Assembly: GCF_001039355.2 (NCBI RefSeq)
Contig: NW_019775225.1
Coordinates: 435,065-478,443 of the forward strand
Direction of reading: 5' to 3'
Length of the DNA: 43,379 bases
Source of the DNA: Lingula anatina
Lineage: Eukaryota > Brachiopoda > Lingulata > Lingulida > Lingulidae
Positions 1 to 12,938 of this stretch are shown here, in pieces. Within the stretch, counting starts at the first letter, position 1. Every line of letters begins with the position of its first letter. The translations under genes were made by a program, and so were the position numbers. The notes under the pieces were generated by a model. It saw only the letters and a program-made list of their open reading frames with translations, made no database searches and was not told the origin of the DNA.

Positions 1-198
1 GCAGCTACACACACTTAGACGTATTTTGGATTTGGTGAAAATTTAGTCTTTATTTTGATAGCAAATGGGCATCACTGCTTTTACTCAATGTTGCATCCTT
101 CTTTATCCATTTGTTTAACGTACGAGTGCAAGTATATGGAATGTATTCCGGCCAGACCAAGTAACCAGTTTAAAGTACCATTGAAAGTAAAAACTCAC

Positions 199-2634
199 CT
201 CTTCCTCTGGTTGTGGCTTCGTAAACATACTGACGGTTATTGTCACAATAATACAAACAATGAATAAGGCAAAGGCGTAGTTTAGGTAATGAAAATCCTT
301 CAAGATCCAAGGACGACTGTCTGGTAGACCGCAAGGAGGCGCTGGTAAGGCGAAATCAGCAATCATCCTGGCCAGACCCAAGACGAGCCCAACCATCATT
401 CCCCAAAACGCACCCTATGAAAAAGAAAAGAAAATTTACCTTGAAATTGAACATACCTGTATAAAAATTTTGTTTCAGCTGATTAAACTATGCAAAGGAA
501 AAAAGTACATGTATATTCTAAGTAAAACATAATACAACTGTTGGGCGAATCTTAAGGATGGTTAATACTATACTGTGTATGGGGTGTGATCACCATTCAT
601 TTATACTGTACTAGCACATGTAGTATCCATAAATTATGTGTACTCAATTATGTGTATGTGTACTCCAATTTGCTTTATTTATTTCTACCTAGTGCTTTAG
701 CTCACCGGTTCATTTATCCTTTTCCAAGCAACACCAAGACCAAAGCAGGCTAGTATAGGTGGCGCCAGGTACGAGGCAATGGACTGGAGGTAGTTGAACA
801 GTTGACCGTCTTTAGCGCCCCCTACAATGGGCAGCCACACAACGCTGAACCCAATGAAGACAAGGACAAATACCCTAGACAGAAAAACACGATTCTTTGA
901 CTGGTTCGTTTTCAAAGATAATGTATGTTAGTCTTAGAAATAACTTAACTATAAAATAAATTGACATGCATAAGAAAACCAACTCTCAAGATGTACTACA
1001 CCAGTAGCCATACAAATGATATTCTTTCTAACTTCATTTTATAAAATTTTACAATAATTTTAGAGTTTTGCCTTCGTTCAATGATGCTGATGTACTTGTG
1101 CTGGACTGAACGGAAGATTAATATATATATTCATATCGTTAATTAAGCTATAATATTGAATAAAGATGACAACCTACCGCCCCACTATCATCAGCTCCCA
1201 CTCTGATGCGTTTTTCCTGATCTTCTTCCAGACGTTGATGGTGAACACGGTACTACCGCTGTTAAAAATGGACGTCAAGGAACTCATCAGAGCGGCCAAC
1301 ATGGCGGCCAGCATCAAACCTCTCAGACCTTTAAAGTATGATATGCAAGAAATCAGCATGATTAATTACGTTTAAATAAACACAGAAGTATATAAAATGA
1401 AGGATATAAAGATCTGTTTAAATTATCATTAGAAGTGTTTATCACTCCACCTTAAAAGGCTAGGGATCGTGGAATTATGGATAAAATCAAATATGTCTAG
1501 CAAGTTACCGCCCCTTTTCAAACAAAAAGTAAAAAAATATGCTCAAGCCCTCTACAGCCGCGTTCACAATAGTGCTTACTTAAACCGAATAGTTTGCAAA
1601 TTTCGGTGGGAGGCGAATTGGCGCTAATGACTTGCCTGGTTTTAGAAGCTCCTACTCTGTGTCAGGTATATAAACTAGTAAACAGTATATAGCTAACCTG
1701 TGGGCATGAGTTCCAGCACTAGTTTGGGGTATGCTATATTAGCACATCCATTGGCATTGCCACACACACGATTACATTCTTCTGGAGTGGAGCAGGCCAC
1801 GTCGTCTGAAACAAGGATGGGGATTTATACAAGTCTCTATACAAATTTGTATCCAATGGTCGTGGATTGAGTCCCGTCCTCCTAAGACTCCATTTACGTA
1901 GCCTAGGGTATTCCTAATTTATATCACATACATAAAACGTGGCATGCACCCGGAGTTCACATCAATAGACCATACCGTACTAGTAAGAGCCACAAGAGCC
2001 CATCCGAAATTAGTATACATCACGTGTTTCAATGTCTATCAGAACCCGAGGAGCAGCGTACATGTTAATGCTGGTTGGAAATTGAAACAAGTTTTAAAAA
2101 GACACTGAACATCAGGTTGTCAAAGTGACTGACCTGTGAATAGCACCCTGCTGATCATCCCTGGCCAAACCATCAGGAACAGAGGCAGTACCTTGAGGTA
2201 GGCTGCCAGTATAGATCCCGCTTTGGCATGCAGGGTGTTCCTGGCTGAGAGGGTCCTCTGGACCAACACCTGGAGAAATAGGTTTGTGCCTTGAATAGTG
2301 TGAAATAAAAAAAAAATTGTGTGTCACAAAAAGTATTACACGCCATGCGTCTTTAAAATGAAATGGTTAGATAACGTCAGGCGTGAGTGTACATTGGCGG
2401 AATCAGATACATGTATATAAAGCAGATGCACTACTGGTACATGTAGTAAACGAATGTTTGAGGTGGCAGTAGGACAGTTAGCATGAGTTAGCACTCCTAT
2501 TGACGATTCTGATAACACAGACAGTACATATATTCAGAATCGTCAATAGGAGTGCTAACGCATGAATTTTCGTGCTATAGGAGAGTGCGCCAGTATTGGT
2601 ATTCAGGTCTCTAATGCTAATCAAACGTACTTTG

Positions 2635-2711
<77 letters not shown>

Positions 2712-3678
2712 TTTCCTACCTGGTCAGTACAGAAGTACCATGACGACAAGACCGTGGCCCCAAAAACCACCCCTGTCCACGGGTAGTTGGGGTCAGTAGC
2801 CTCGCGCAGGATGTGGAAGGCGTCCGGCTCAGGTAGGCCACAGGTAGTATTCAGGTATTTGGTTGCATTGGGAACAGACAGCATGTAACCGGCCTCCATG
2901 GCACCGTAGCCGCCGACACGGACCATAGCTGAAATATCATAATTTGGGGATTTGAGGGGTTTCTTCTTCTCATGTACAGGCCGAAGCAAGTGTCTTTTAT
3001 TGAGATAAGTTTATACTCATAACCACACACAATCTTGACTATTATTATACAGTGCTTTTGATTCTTTTTACGTGAGTATCTGAGTACAATTATTCCTTGA
3101 GATGATAGAAATCGAGATTTATTAAGGGAAACATAAAAAAATAGATAAAAAAGAAGTGTTTCCAACAGTTTTACCTATGACGGCTAAGATCACAGCTCCT
3201 ATCAGCAAAACAAAGGTTTGCAAGGCATCCGTGTAAATGACTGCCGCCAGACCACCTTGGAAGACAAATACAGATTTATATAACTAAAAAGTGTTTATGT
3301 TAAACCGATGGTGTGAACGAAGACGAAAATACCAGTACAGTTCTGTTCATTGAACACCCAATTTGACTGTCACTTTTGCTCCCTAAATTTACCTAACACA
3401 GTGTACAAAGCAGTTGCCACCATAAGCAACAACACTGAGAGCATCTGGTCCCAGCCCAGGACTTCCTTCACGATCACAGTCCCCGCAAATATCTCCGCCG
3501 ACAGCTTGGTGAAAGCGAACAGGAGCAGGTTCTGGACGGCGAGATAGACCTCCAGACGCTGACTGCCGAACCGCTTCAGAAGATACTCCGGCATGGTATA
3601 GACCTGGGTAGGTGACAGGAGAAACGAAACACTTAGGTGTTTTTAATACAGATGGGTATATGGTGGCGCAAAAAAAAA

Positions 3679-3733
<55 letters not shown>

Positions 3734-5637
3734 AAAAAATAAAAATCGAAGTTCATTTAACGGCGGTTCAAAGTCAATCGGAAAAAATGGACAGAAAATA
3801 CGTTTTATCGTCTTAATGCCTTTATCATTAGCAAGCCACATTATCGCGTCATCTTGCAAAGAAAAGTCATCAGATGAAAATATTAATTTTATGAAATAAT
3901 ATATATAACATAAGAATAATTCAGGTTGCCCTTACAATTTGTTCATATTACGTCTCGTCATGGTTCCAGAGCATAGCGTCACTTACCCCAGCAGATATAT
4001 ATACAGGGACGAAGAAGAACCCCAGGAGCAGAATACAGAACAAACCCTGGAGTAGAAAATATGAAAATATATCTAATATTCTAATAAAAGTGTCTCTTTT
4101 ATTCTTAAAGCACCGTCATTATAAATGAAGTAGAACCAGTTTAGCATAGGGGTAAATAGATCGTCGTGCGTTTGAACTAGACATCACTATTGCAAAGACA
4201 CCCCACCTCAAATGTACATATTATACGAAAATTAGTTAAAAATAATGACCAGATTGGTCACATACAAGTGTAAAGCAAAACTAACTGCTCCTATTTGTGC
4301 AAGAATTACCTTGTTTTAAGATGGAAATATGTATTAGATCCACCTAAATAGTTGTACATGTTTACCTGTTCCTTAAAAAAACAATAAAAAATGTAACGAT
4401 TAAGTGTTCATCTTTTTTTTGGCATCCCCTCCTTGATTGAATATTTATCTAGGCTCTGATCATCAATTACGATTATCTGTCTGAAAACATTTTTTATCTT
4501 TAAGGGCAACTAAAGTTTTGAGTGACATCACATAACTAGTGGCTGATGTTATTTTTAAGAATTCCTTTGCAGTCCTTGAAACGCCTTGGTCTTATAAAGA
4601 TACGCCTTCGAATGAAAAAACAAATGCATTCAACACCTCTGCTGGATGAAGATTTAACACATTGTTAGATTTACAACACAATTGTTATATCATTTCATCC
4701 CAATGAGGGCACACACTAGCATGCAGACTTTGATAGAATTTAATTAAACTTCCTTTTCAATCAAATTCTAAATTTAAGGCATTAATACATCAGGTGTAGG
4801 GTATTGTAGGTAGCTGAATTAGATAGGTGAGACATTAAGCCGCTTTGTCAACACGATCATCGTAAACAGACGGAGGCGTTGTCTTTCAAATAGCATGTTT
4901 GTTTTTGATAAGCCACGATATTAATCAATAGATTTGCACTCAAACTCTAGTGGCCTCAGTCAGGGTGTATTTTAATAAGATATTACTGATATTGGATATT
5001 ACTGGACAAGTAAGCATAGTAATGAAGTTATTCAGGAGAAATATCAAAGTCTTAATTTCTCCATTAATATGAATATGATATAATTTATTTATTAATATGG
5101 ATACGTTTAATTTTATAATAAAAATAGAACTAGTGACAATTCCCGACATCTGAGCTGCAATAAGTGGGTATAACTTTAAAAAAAAAACTGTAACGCATAT
5201 GATAAATGATCTACAATAATCTTGCCAATCTAAAGACCCCCTATAATCTTACCGACAACTCGTAGCAGACCACCGCTATACCGTTGGCACTTGCTGCTCC
5301 TGCCAGACCTATAAAACTACTGCTCCCTATATTACTCACGTACAGAGATAAGCCTACCTGAAAACAAAGCCAAGATTGTTCACAATATATTCAATAGCTC
5401 GCAATTAACCTTGAAAAAAATAACAGAAAACGCGATATGAGTTTATGATTGTATAAATTAGAATATGGGGAATTGTGAAAGAATTCAGGCTCCGCAAAAC
5501 CTAGAGTCCGCCTCCCATTAAATTCATACAGGTTACGGTTAATAAGCGTGACATTACTGTGTCCAAATCTGTATTTTAATTTTATTTTTTTACAAATTAA
5601 AGGCAATCGGCCCCAGTCATGATCGACGGTGCTGGCG

Positions 5638-5679
<42 letters not shown>

Positions 5680-5772
5680 GTATGTTTGTGAATGATTAGT
5701 GTGCGTACAGCGTGCTAGATACATTTCGATATATTTATCCAAGGCTGGGAGAGCAAGAGGGGGGGGGGGTAG

Positions 5773-5807
<35 letters not shown>

Positions 5808-7757
5808 ATAAACCCACCAGCCACCATGACATATCTCTTCCAGCCAGGAAGTAGCCCCGAGCAGTGCCTCTGTTGGACTTCACTGTGGACTGAAATATAC
5901 AGCGAGAAATCAGTAATACATGTAATATCATGAAATCCAAATTGACTCCATTAAAGTATCAAATACGGGCCAAAATACTGTGATATCCTCATTAACATAG
6001 ACAATATTGAAGTACTGCAAAGAAAAGAATGGTATTGTTATTATTAACTATTATATTGCTATATAACTATTATATGAAGATTCTGAAGAAACAAAACGGA
6101 AAAATATAATATAACCAGAAATATTTAGCTTGGACTTGAGTCCTTGTTTCATCGGGCTTGAGACCGCATTTTTGCCAGCACTCTAACACAATCTAACAAA
6201 ATACTATGCTTCAAAATGTAAGACTCAGTTGAAAGTGGTGCATGAAACTGATGATGACTTTCAAATCATAAAACCCGTTCTCCAAGCTGTCACTATCCCA
6301 GTGTCCTTAAAAAGGTTGAATTCTTAAGAAAAAGAACACACGCATGTTTGTACATATACAGTGTAGTTACTCTCTTTTGATGAAATGATTATCAGTTGTA
6401 AGCATTTAATTTGAAGTGACGAAACAGTTATATTATAACTGTATAACCCCTTAACATACATATGCAGGTATAACAGCTCAGTCATTAATAATACACACGT
6501 ATCTTGTCACAATTGTCAGTCTAGTCAGGTATATTGGCCAAGCCAGTGTTGAAAATTAATGTCGCGTATTCAACATGATTATGCTCATACATGTAGTGTA
6601 TGCAGATTCGTGGGTTAATTCTTGAATACTTGAATTGGCGATTATTTAGATCCACTATAGAGACCCGATAAATTGTATTCAGGTGTACTGCACAGCTTGT
6701 GTTGTACGATATTTTATGTATACAGCTAGGTGTAGCGTTCTTGGCGAAAATATCCTATTAGCCTCTATAGAAACACTATAGGAATCCTACAGGACTTAAG
6801 AGGGATTCTATCGGTCGTATATGTAAGATTTCTATCTAGGACATGTGCCCTATAAGACCCATAGGATTTGGGGCCAATGTCTTATAGATTCAGATAAGGC
6901 AATATATGACATTAACTAAGCAGGCCTGTAGGGAATTTCCGTAAGGGTTTGTATTCTGCTAGCACAGAGTTGTATTTTACTGCGGATGAACACGCAATGA
7001 AAAAAATGATAAAATGTGAAAAAAAAAAAAAACTAAGTTAAATAAACCGTATGGTAGGGGGCCGCGGTAACTACGGTCTGTTAGAACCTTATTTTCCTTA
7101 TTTTAAAATTGTTTGAGCGTATGGTGCCGTGGAACGAAAGCTTACTTGATTATCATTACACGTAAAAGAAATGACAGCTAAAATGAACATTACATACTAG
7201 TAGCTCTTCTTATTTAAGCCAGTCATGCCTGCGTCCCGTATATACCTCACCTTCACCCCCCACACTCATGAGTCTTTACTATAATTACCCAACCATTTAT
7301 ACCTAATGTTATCTAACTCATATTGACCTTAAACTCACTTAATATCCAATCTAATAAAGTTTGTGAAAGGCTCCCGTCACTCGAATGAGGCAGGAGGGGA
7401 GGGTCAACAGAAAGCAAGCATAATGTTTAAAGGTTAAAAGAATAGACATGTTTGTAAATGCACAAACGACTATTTTATAATCAAAGTGTATAATAATATA
7501 TATTAGTGTTTATTTCTGCACAAAGACGCCTGATAGCAACCCTACATGTATATAGGTTTGTAATTCCTCGGTGACCTTGTGGTAATTTGATTTATGATGA
7601 AAGGCAAGAGGGTGGGCTTCTCATAAAAAGCCTTAATTTCCCTTAATGTTCAATGTTCCATTTCCAGTTGTCTAAACAGCATTCAATGGGCTTTTTTTTC
7701 ATATTCATTAAAACCGTTGACCACACTCTACCATTCCAGCCACCTCTGCTTCATCTT

Positions 7758-7805
<48 letters not shown>

Positions 7806-8858
7806 TTTTACTATTATTTAAGAAAGCTAGGCTATTTCTGAATGATTTTAACATGGGTTATCTGAGACATGCTGGTCCTGATATACAGATGCATGTCACT
7901 CATTTGTTAAAAAAATTAATTCCTTTGGGTACAGTTAATTTTCCCTTTTGTTATCAGGATAAAATGCATGTTTAGGGAATCAACCAATCACTGATAACAA
8001 TTGACGCATTTACTGCAGACCTTTTTACCCTTTGTCTTATAAAAAAGGTCGACAGAATTTATAAAAATTATTTTGTTGGAAATATTTCACTTTTAGATAA
8101 TTTGATAGTGAATTAAGATTATGTGCAATGTCACTGTATAATAAAGATCCTTATAATAAGCTGATAAGTAGAGTATTATTTTGCCAGATGAAAATAATTT
8201 ACTCCGCTGGGCGTATTATCAGTAGGCGTATTTACCTTTTGTCTTAGCCATGTAGCTATATACTGTACAGGACACTACTGCAGCGCTGCTACTTAAGTTC
8301 ATAGGTATGAAACTACATGCTAGTAAAAATTTAGGCATAAAGGGAATTTTTCGATTAAAGATATTTCAGCTTGTTACTCAGTGTGAAAATTTCTATTAAA
8401 ATAAATACTTAATGAACACCCAACTTCCTACTTCCTCCTTGTCAAATACTTTCTAGGCTCAAGAATCTTCACACGCGTTCACGGTGACGCGGTCAAGGTA
8501 ATGATTAATTAACAATATTCAATTGATTTCATTCCATTGTATTCTAAGGTCATTAGACATTATGTATTGTCCTAGGGTACATCCTATACATATACTGATA
8601 GAATTACTTATCTTATTGTGAATCTATTTCTCAAATACCGGTAGGTCAATAGAGTCACATCACTAAATATACCCGTTTTTGTGTATACAAAAGTGACTGT
8701 CCACTCACCCATATCCCCACACCAACGGTCAGTAGAAAATGACCAGCAATAACGGCATAGTCTGCCGCCTCCAGCCTATATTTTCCCTCCATGATGTGCC
8801 AGGCAATGTCGCAGCGTCTGAGGCGGTTCTGGAGGACTTCAGTGTGTAAGTTAGTGAC
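199..8858 (-). CDS. SLC5-family sodium/solute cotransporter (SGLT-like), 3' end outside window
   Basis: Membrane cotransporter of the SLC5/SSS family, expected to use the Na+ gradient to import a sugar, polyol or similar solute. Exons, gene order: 8858-8709, 5889-5818, 5357-5253, 4046-3987, 3603-3393, 3255-3175, 2928-2720, 2269-2134, 1805-1698, 1328-1178, 874-706, 414-199. Phases all join, giving 534 codons from the ATG at 8792 (ATCATGG context). An in-frame TAG directly precedes the first acceptor, so 8793-8858 is read as 5' UTR. SGLT landmarks in order: SNIG...[53 protein letters not shown]. The model ends at KPQPEEE, followed by a GTGAGT donor, so about 100 residues including the last membrane helix lie beyond position 1. 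Compared with human SGLT1, the residues matching Asn78, Glu102, Tyr290, Lys321 and Gln457 are kept, but His83 is Ser and Trp291 is Phe, so the substrate cannot be assigned. Family is sure; subtype is not. Confidence 0.93.
2482..2564. repeat. Perfect-stem hairpin in SLC5 intron
   Basis: Arms 2482-2512 and 2534-2564 are inverted copies (31 bp, one mismatch) with a 21-base loop; core GTTAGCACTCCTATTGACG. Confidence 0.9.
2635..2702. repeat. (CT)n(TA)n microsatellite
   Basis: Pure dinucleotide runs directly downstream of a SLC5 donor, in the intron. Confidence 0.95.
5641..5805. repeat. (TG)n and (GA)n microsatellites
   Basis: A TG run at 5641-5677 and a GA run at 5777-5805, in a SLC5 intron beside the exon at 5818. 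Confidence 0.95.
5890..8708. other. Long SLC5 intron 1
   Basis: No exon-like ORF on either strand. Contains a (TTTA)n tract at 7755-7805 and a stretch at 6740-6900 with short CCTATAAGA/CCTATAG-like words repeated loosely. Confidence 0.6.
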
Positions 8859-10204
8859 CTAAAATCCAGTGATAACAGCGCAAATATATACAAGGCCACG
8901 CAGCCCTGATACCAGTGGTATGTTGAGGGATATAAAGTGGAGATATCCTAATATACCTGTACACGTAATACTTCAATACCAACAACGACACTTTTCAGTT
9001 TTTTTTTTCACATCAGTATGCGATCTTTATGTGTTTGTAAACATGATATGACATTAAGTCATCACTCATTCTGCCACACACGTGTAGTTGGAATAAAGTA
9101 GAGTGGAAAGCACAGGTATGAGTAATCTGTATAAACTCTATCGTATTATTCGTAAAGAAAATGTCCGTTGCACTTCTGTTTTCTTTCATATTTCTTTTCG
9201 CTTTTGGACACCCAAGTTTTTAATGTCCCATTAAAATGTCCCACGCTTGAAATGAAGGTATGAAAACGTACATTACTGCGCAACCCTTATCAAAAAGGTG
9301 TTATTTTTACTGAAAATGTTCGTAAAGTATAGAAGTAATGACCATCAAATTTTTTGTCGAGTGACATTTTGTGGTTTCCATGTTTAGAGAGCCCTAGACT
9401 GGTAGGGACTCGTATCGTGTTGGACATTTGCTGAAGATTTCAGCAAATTCTCTTGAACTCGTAATAAAAAGAAACCCAATATAAAGCATGCGCCGGCCAG
9501 TAGCGCCCCGGGGTAGATTGAAATTAAATAAAATGTTCTTGAGAAAATCAGAAATTAATTGTGTATCGATAATTCTGTCAGATTTATGCATTTTCGCTCT
9601 TGATTTGCTTCTTTGTCACGATTTATATATCCACTTTCCTCCAAATCCCACAAAATCTCATTGAATTTGGGATGATTCGATCGTTTTGCACCCCTCTTAC
9701 CACTTGATGTGTGGGTAAAATAAATAAATAAATTAATAATTAAATAAATAAATAAATACTGACAAGACCAACGGACAAAGGAAAAATGTGCTTTTCTATG
9801 TTAGGGCTTCCCAAATTTATAAATGGATATACAAGGTAATGAATGCGAACCGTGTCTCGATTTTAAGGAAAATATAACACCACAAACAAATAATTATTTT
9901 TTTAAATGAAATTAAACCCGATTGCGGGGCAATTACAGTGGAAACAGTGGGGTAAAGAATGAAAGTGTGTTCGAAATTCGTTTATCTCCCAATGAAAAAT
10001 TGGCCCAATTTCATATCAACTCATATTTACCCGAAAACAAAGTAGCCCAATCAATTTTTCAAAGCTCTGCCAACCTGCTCGTGAACGTTTTTCGTCGTTT
10101 GTTCACCTTACAAGATTGACGAGGTACCGCTTATATAATCCATGTTATGTATTTCCAGTAAACCTCTGTAAGCAATCGAGAAAATTTAATGCGTGGATGA
10201 CATA

Positions 10205-10808
10205 CAGGGGCTTATCCATGATTATTTGAGGGGGGGGGGGGGGGGGGGANNNNNNNNNNNNNNNNNNNNNNNNNNNNNNNNNNNNNNNNNNNNNNNNNNN
10301 NNNNNNNNNNNNNNNNNNNNNNNNNNNNNNNNNNNNNNNNNNNNNNNNNNNNNNNNNNNNNNNNNNNNNNNNNNNNNNNNNNNNNNNNNNNNNNNNNNNN
10401 NNNNNNNNNNNNNNNNNNNNNNNNNNNNNNNNNNNNNNNNNNNNNNNNNNNNNNNNNNNNNNNNNNNNNNNNNNNNNNNNNNNNNNNNNNNNNNNNNNNN
10501 NNNNNNNNNNNNNNNNNNNNNNNNNNNNNNNNNNNNNNNNNNNNNNNNNNNNNNNNNNNNNNNNNNNNNNNNNNNNNNNNNNNNNNNNNNNNNNNNNNNN
10601 NNNNNNNNNNNNNNNNNNNNNNNNNNNNNNNNNNNNNNNNNNNNNNNNNNNNNNNNNNNNNNNNNNNNNNNNNNNNNNNNNNNNNNNNNNNNNNNNNNNN
10701 NNNNNNNNNNNNNNNNNNNNNNNNNNGGGGGGGGGGGGGGGGGGGGGGGCAGAAACCGAAGGGGGGTCAGGACCCCCCTCTCCCCTCCCCCATCTAAATC
10801 CACCACTG
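10205..10808. mobile_element. TIR element around the assembly gap
   Basis: Ends CAGGGGCTTATCC and, inverted, CAGTGGTGGATTTA. The flanks ACATA (10200-10204 and 10809-10813) form a 5-bp target-site repeat. G-runs border the gap, so the interior is unknown. Confidence 0.5.
10250..10726. other. Assembly gap (477 N)
   Basis: Run of N bordered by G-runs (10230-10248 and 10727-10749), suggesting a sequencing failure at a long G tract. A single further N is at 38692. Confidence 0.99.
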
Positions 10809-11354
10809 ACATAGGAGGGGATCATTAGAATTTTTTATAATCCCATCTGCTTCATCTGCCTATAGATGTCGCTTCATATAGTGACTGAATAAGATCGACT
10901 GAATGGGCTTCCTCAGCTCGTGACACCGTCATCTCGACCTCCAAACTACACCAACTTATGCAATCGTGGGACGCCAAGGGCACAACATGCTTGGTACAGG
11001 ACTACCATTGTTAAAATGTCTAGAAATATATTTTTAAGGTTATACTTTTTAGAATTGAAAGAAATCTGTATTGGAATTCACTTGGTCGAATCCCATTCTG
11101 CATCTGTATCATAAGAAAATTAAAGGATATACCTGTATTTATGATTCGGATTTTTTATTTCATGTAGGAACTACTGTAATAGGCCCCTATACATGTGCGA
11201 CGTAGGGCCTACATATAAAAGGTAGGCCTACATATGTACAACTATGGGCATAAGCCCGATAAACAGCAAATAAATAAGCATCAAATTTACATAAATAATT
11301 ACTCACATATAATTTAATTAAGTACTTCGTTAATATGTTTGATCACTGTAAAAT

Positions 11355-11362
11355 TATATAAA
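11355..11362 (+). promoter_or_regulatory. Candidate TATA box for CAX-A
   Basis: TATATAAA lies about 30 bases upstream of the proposed leader exon of CAX-A, with an M-box-like GTCATGTGAC 63 bases downstream. No transcript data are available, so this is a candidate only. Confidence 0.4.
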
Positions 11363-11389
11363 CGCTGCCCTCTTTTGTCGACCCAGGTC

Positions 11390-11455
11390 GCCATTGTGTT
11401 AGTTGAGATTTGAGAAGAATAATCGTCATGTGACTTCTCTCCTCCGCGGCACCAG
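11390..11455 (+). other. Candidate 5' UTR exon of CAX-A
   Basis: The coding exon of CAX-A starts only five bases after a strong acceptor (TTTTTCAG, ending 12933), so at least one leader exon must lie upstream. The best donor I see is CACCAG|GTAAAC with the exon ending at 11455, downstream of a TATA box and next to a CG-containing stretch. The start coordinate is a guess from TATA spacing. The intron would be 11456-12933. Confidence 0.4.
11425..11434 (+). promoter_or_regulatory. M-box/CLEAR-like site GTCATGTGAC near the CAX-A start
   Basis: GTCATGTGAC differs by one base from the CLEAR consensus GTCACGTGAC and contains the MITF M-box core TCATGTGA. The same word occurs around the CAX-B promoter. 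Confidence 0.45.
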
Positions 11456-11811
11456 GTAAACAACTAGGGTAAGTAGGTAGAGCTCCGTGTAGAACAAAAG
11501 TTTTGTCAAATATTTTGTGATCTACAGGTAGTGTGATTCTGTAATTGTAATGCAGTGCACAGAAATGTTGGGGTAAATTCTTTGTGTGGAAATCTCGAGC
11601 CTGCGACCACGGGTAAAGTAGTTCGAAAACTTGTGACTGCACCGTAAACACAGTTGTACATGCTGTACTTAACTGTACTGTGACTGTACATGTATATTGT
11701 AGTTAATATACTGTAGTGTGCATCTGTTTGCATAGAGTAAAGAATTTTACTGGTGTGGAGAACTTGTGTAGAACTGTAATATTTCTGTATAAAAATCTGA
11801 CCAAGCCTGGG

Positions 11812-11866
<55 letters not shown>

Positions 11867-12938
11867 GCTCGTAAATGTATATTTCGCCCTGGTAAAGTTT
11901 CATCAATTCTTTAATTTTAATGTCAACTTTGATATAATTTGAATTGTTATACGTAGTTCTGCCAACACGTCAGAACTCGGAGTATACATTGTACTTTTTC
12001 AGGTACATGTGCTAGTTATGTTGTCTAGCATTTGATTAACTACGGAATAATTATTAACACGAGAAAATACTGAATTGATGTTGCCTAAGAGTGTGTAGAT
12101 CCATGGGTAGATCGAAGTATTGCAACTCTCCCAGAATAGGTTTCAAACTCTATTATGCAGGAGACTACGAGAATAGGAGGTCGGAATGGATTTGGTTATT
12201 GACTGTGTCCATCATGACAATATATCAGGACCCCCCCCCCCCCCCCCCCAGAAATCAACTGAAGTGAGGTATCAGATTAAAAATGCTTGCTCATTGATCT
12301 CACCATTAGCTGTGGAAACCAGAAATTATATAATCTTCAGTAAAATAATTAAGTCACATGTACCTGGTACACTTTCTCTGTACTTGTGAAAAGCACATGA
12401 ATTATAGTGTGAGTCATTAGTCATTTAGTGATAGTGAAAGTTTGAAGCATGGAGAGAAAGACACGGGCAGCAAGACATGTGACTGTAGCTTCCAGGCTGA
12501 TATGAAGATTTAGGATATTTGTCGGTGGTCTAAGGAGAAGGATCCAAGTACAGTAGTGTACTGATTAGTATTTGCCCTGGGCAAGAAAATGAAATACGCG
12601 TGTGAGTGGGACATTTACTGGGGAAAGGTTGGCTTTGATGACTGGAAGTGATATGCGATATATTTAAAAAAAAATTTTTTTGTACACATACACTGGGGTT
12701 TGTATATATTTTCCCAGCACCTGATTGAGCCTATCAACATTACCTGAGACATTTTATATTTGTATGTCTGATTTGAAAAACTGAAAACAATGATGATGAG
12801 TATGATGATTAATTTTTGTCAAAGAATAACAATATGTATGGTATAGTTTGATATCTATGCAAAGGTAAGATATGGCAAATTTTTCAGGTTTTGAGGTGTC
12901 TTTTTTGTTAATGTAGTTATCTATATTTTTCAGGTAAA

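Larger units (their letters stand above)
8859..11354. other. Intergenic region between SLC5 and CAX-A
   Basis: No coding exon found. It should hold the SLC5 promoter and leader exon (minus strand), which I could not place. It contains a (AAAT)n tract at 9718-9760, the TIR element and the gap. Confidence 0.5.

Noticed and set aside
2562-2799. Open frames through the CT/TA microsatellite
   Set aside because: Dipeptide runs from a microsatellite; the real gene here is the SLC5 exon on the minus strand.
10145-10828. Open frames across the assembly gap
   Set aside because: They exist only because N and G-runs contain no stop codons.
11506-11906. Minus-strand open frames as a possible SLC5 first exon
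   Set aside because: Part is made of the CA/CT microsatellite, and none offers a donor in a phase that would extend the SLC5 frame, since a stop directly precedes that exon.
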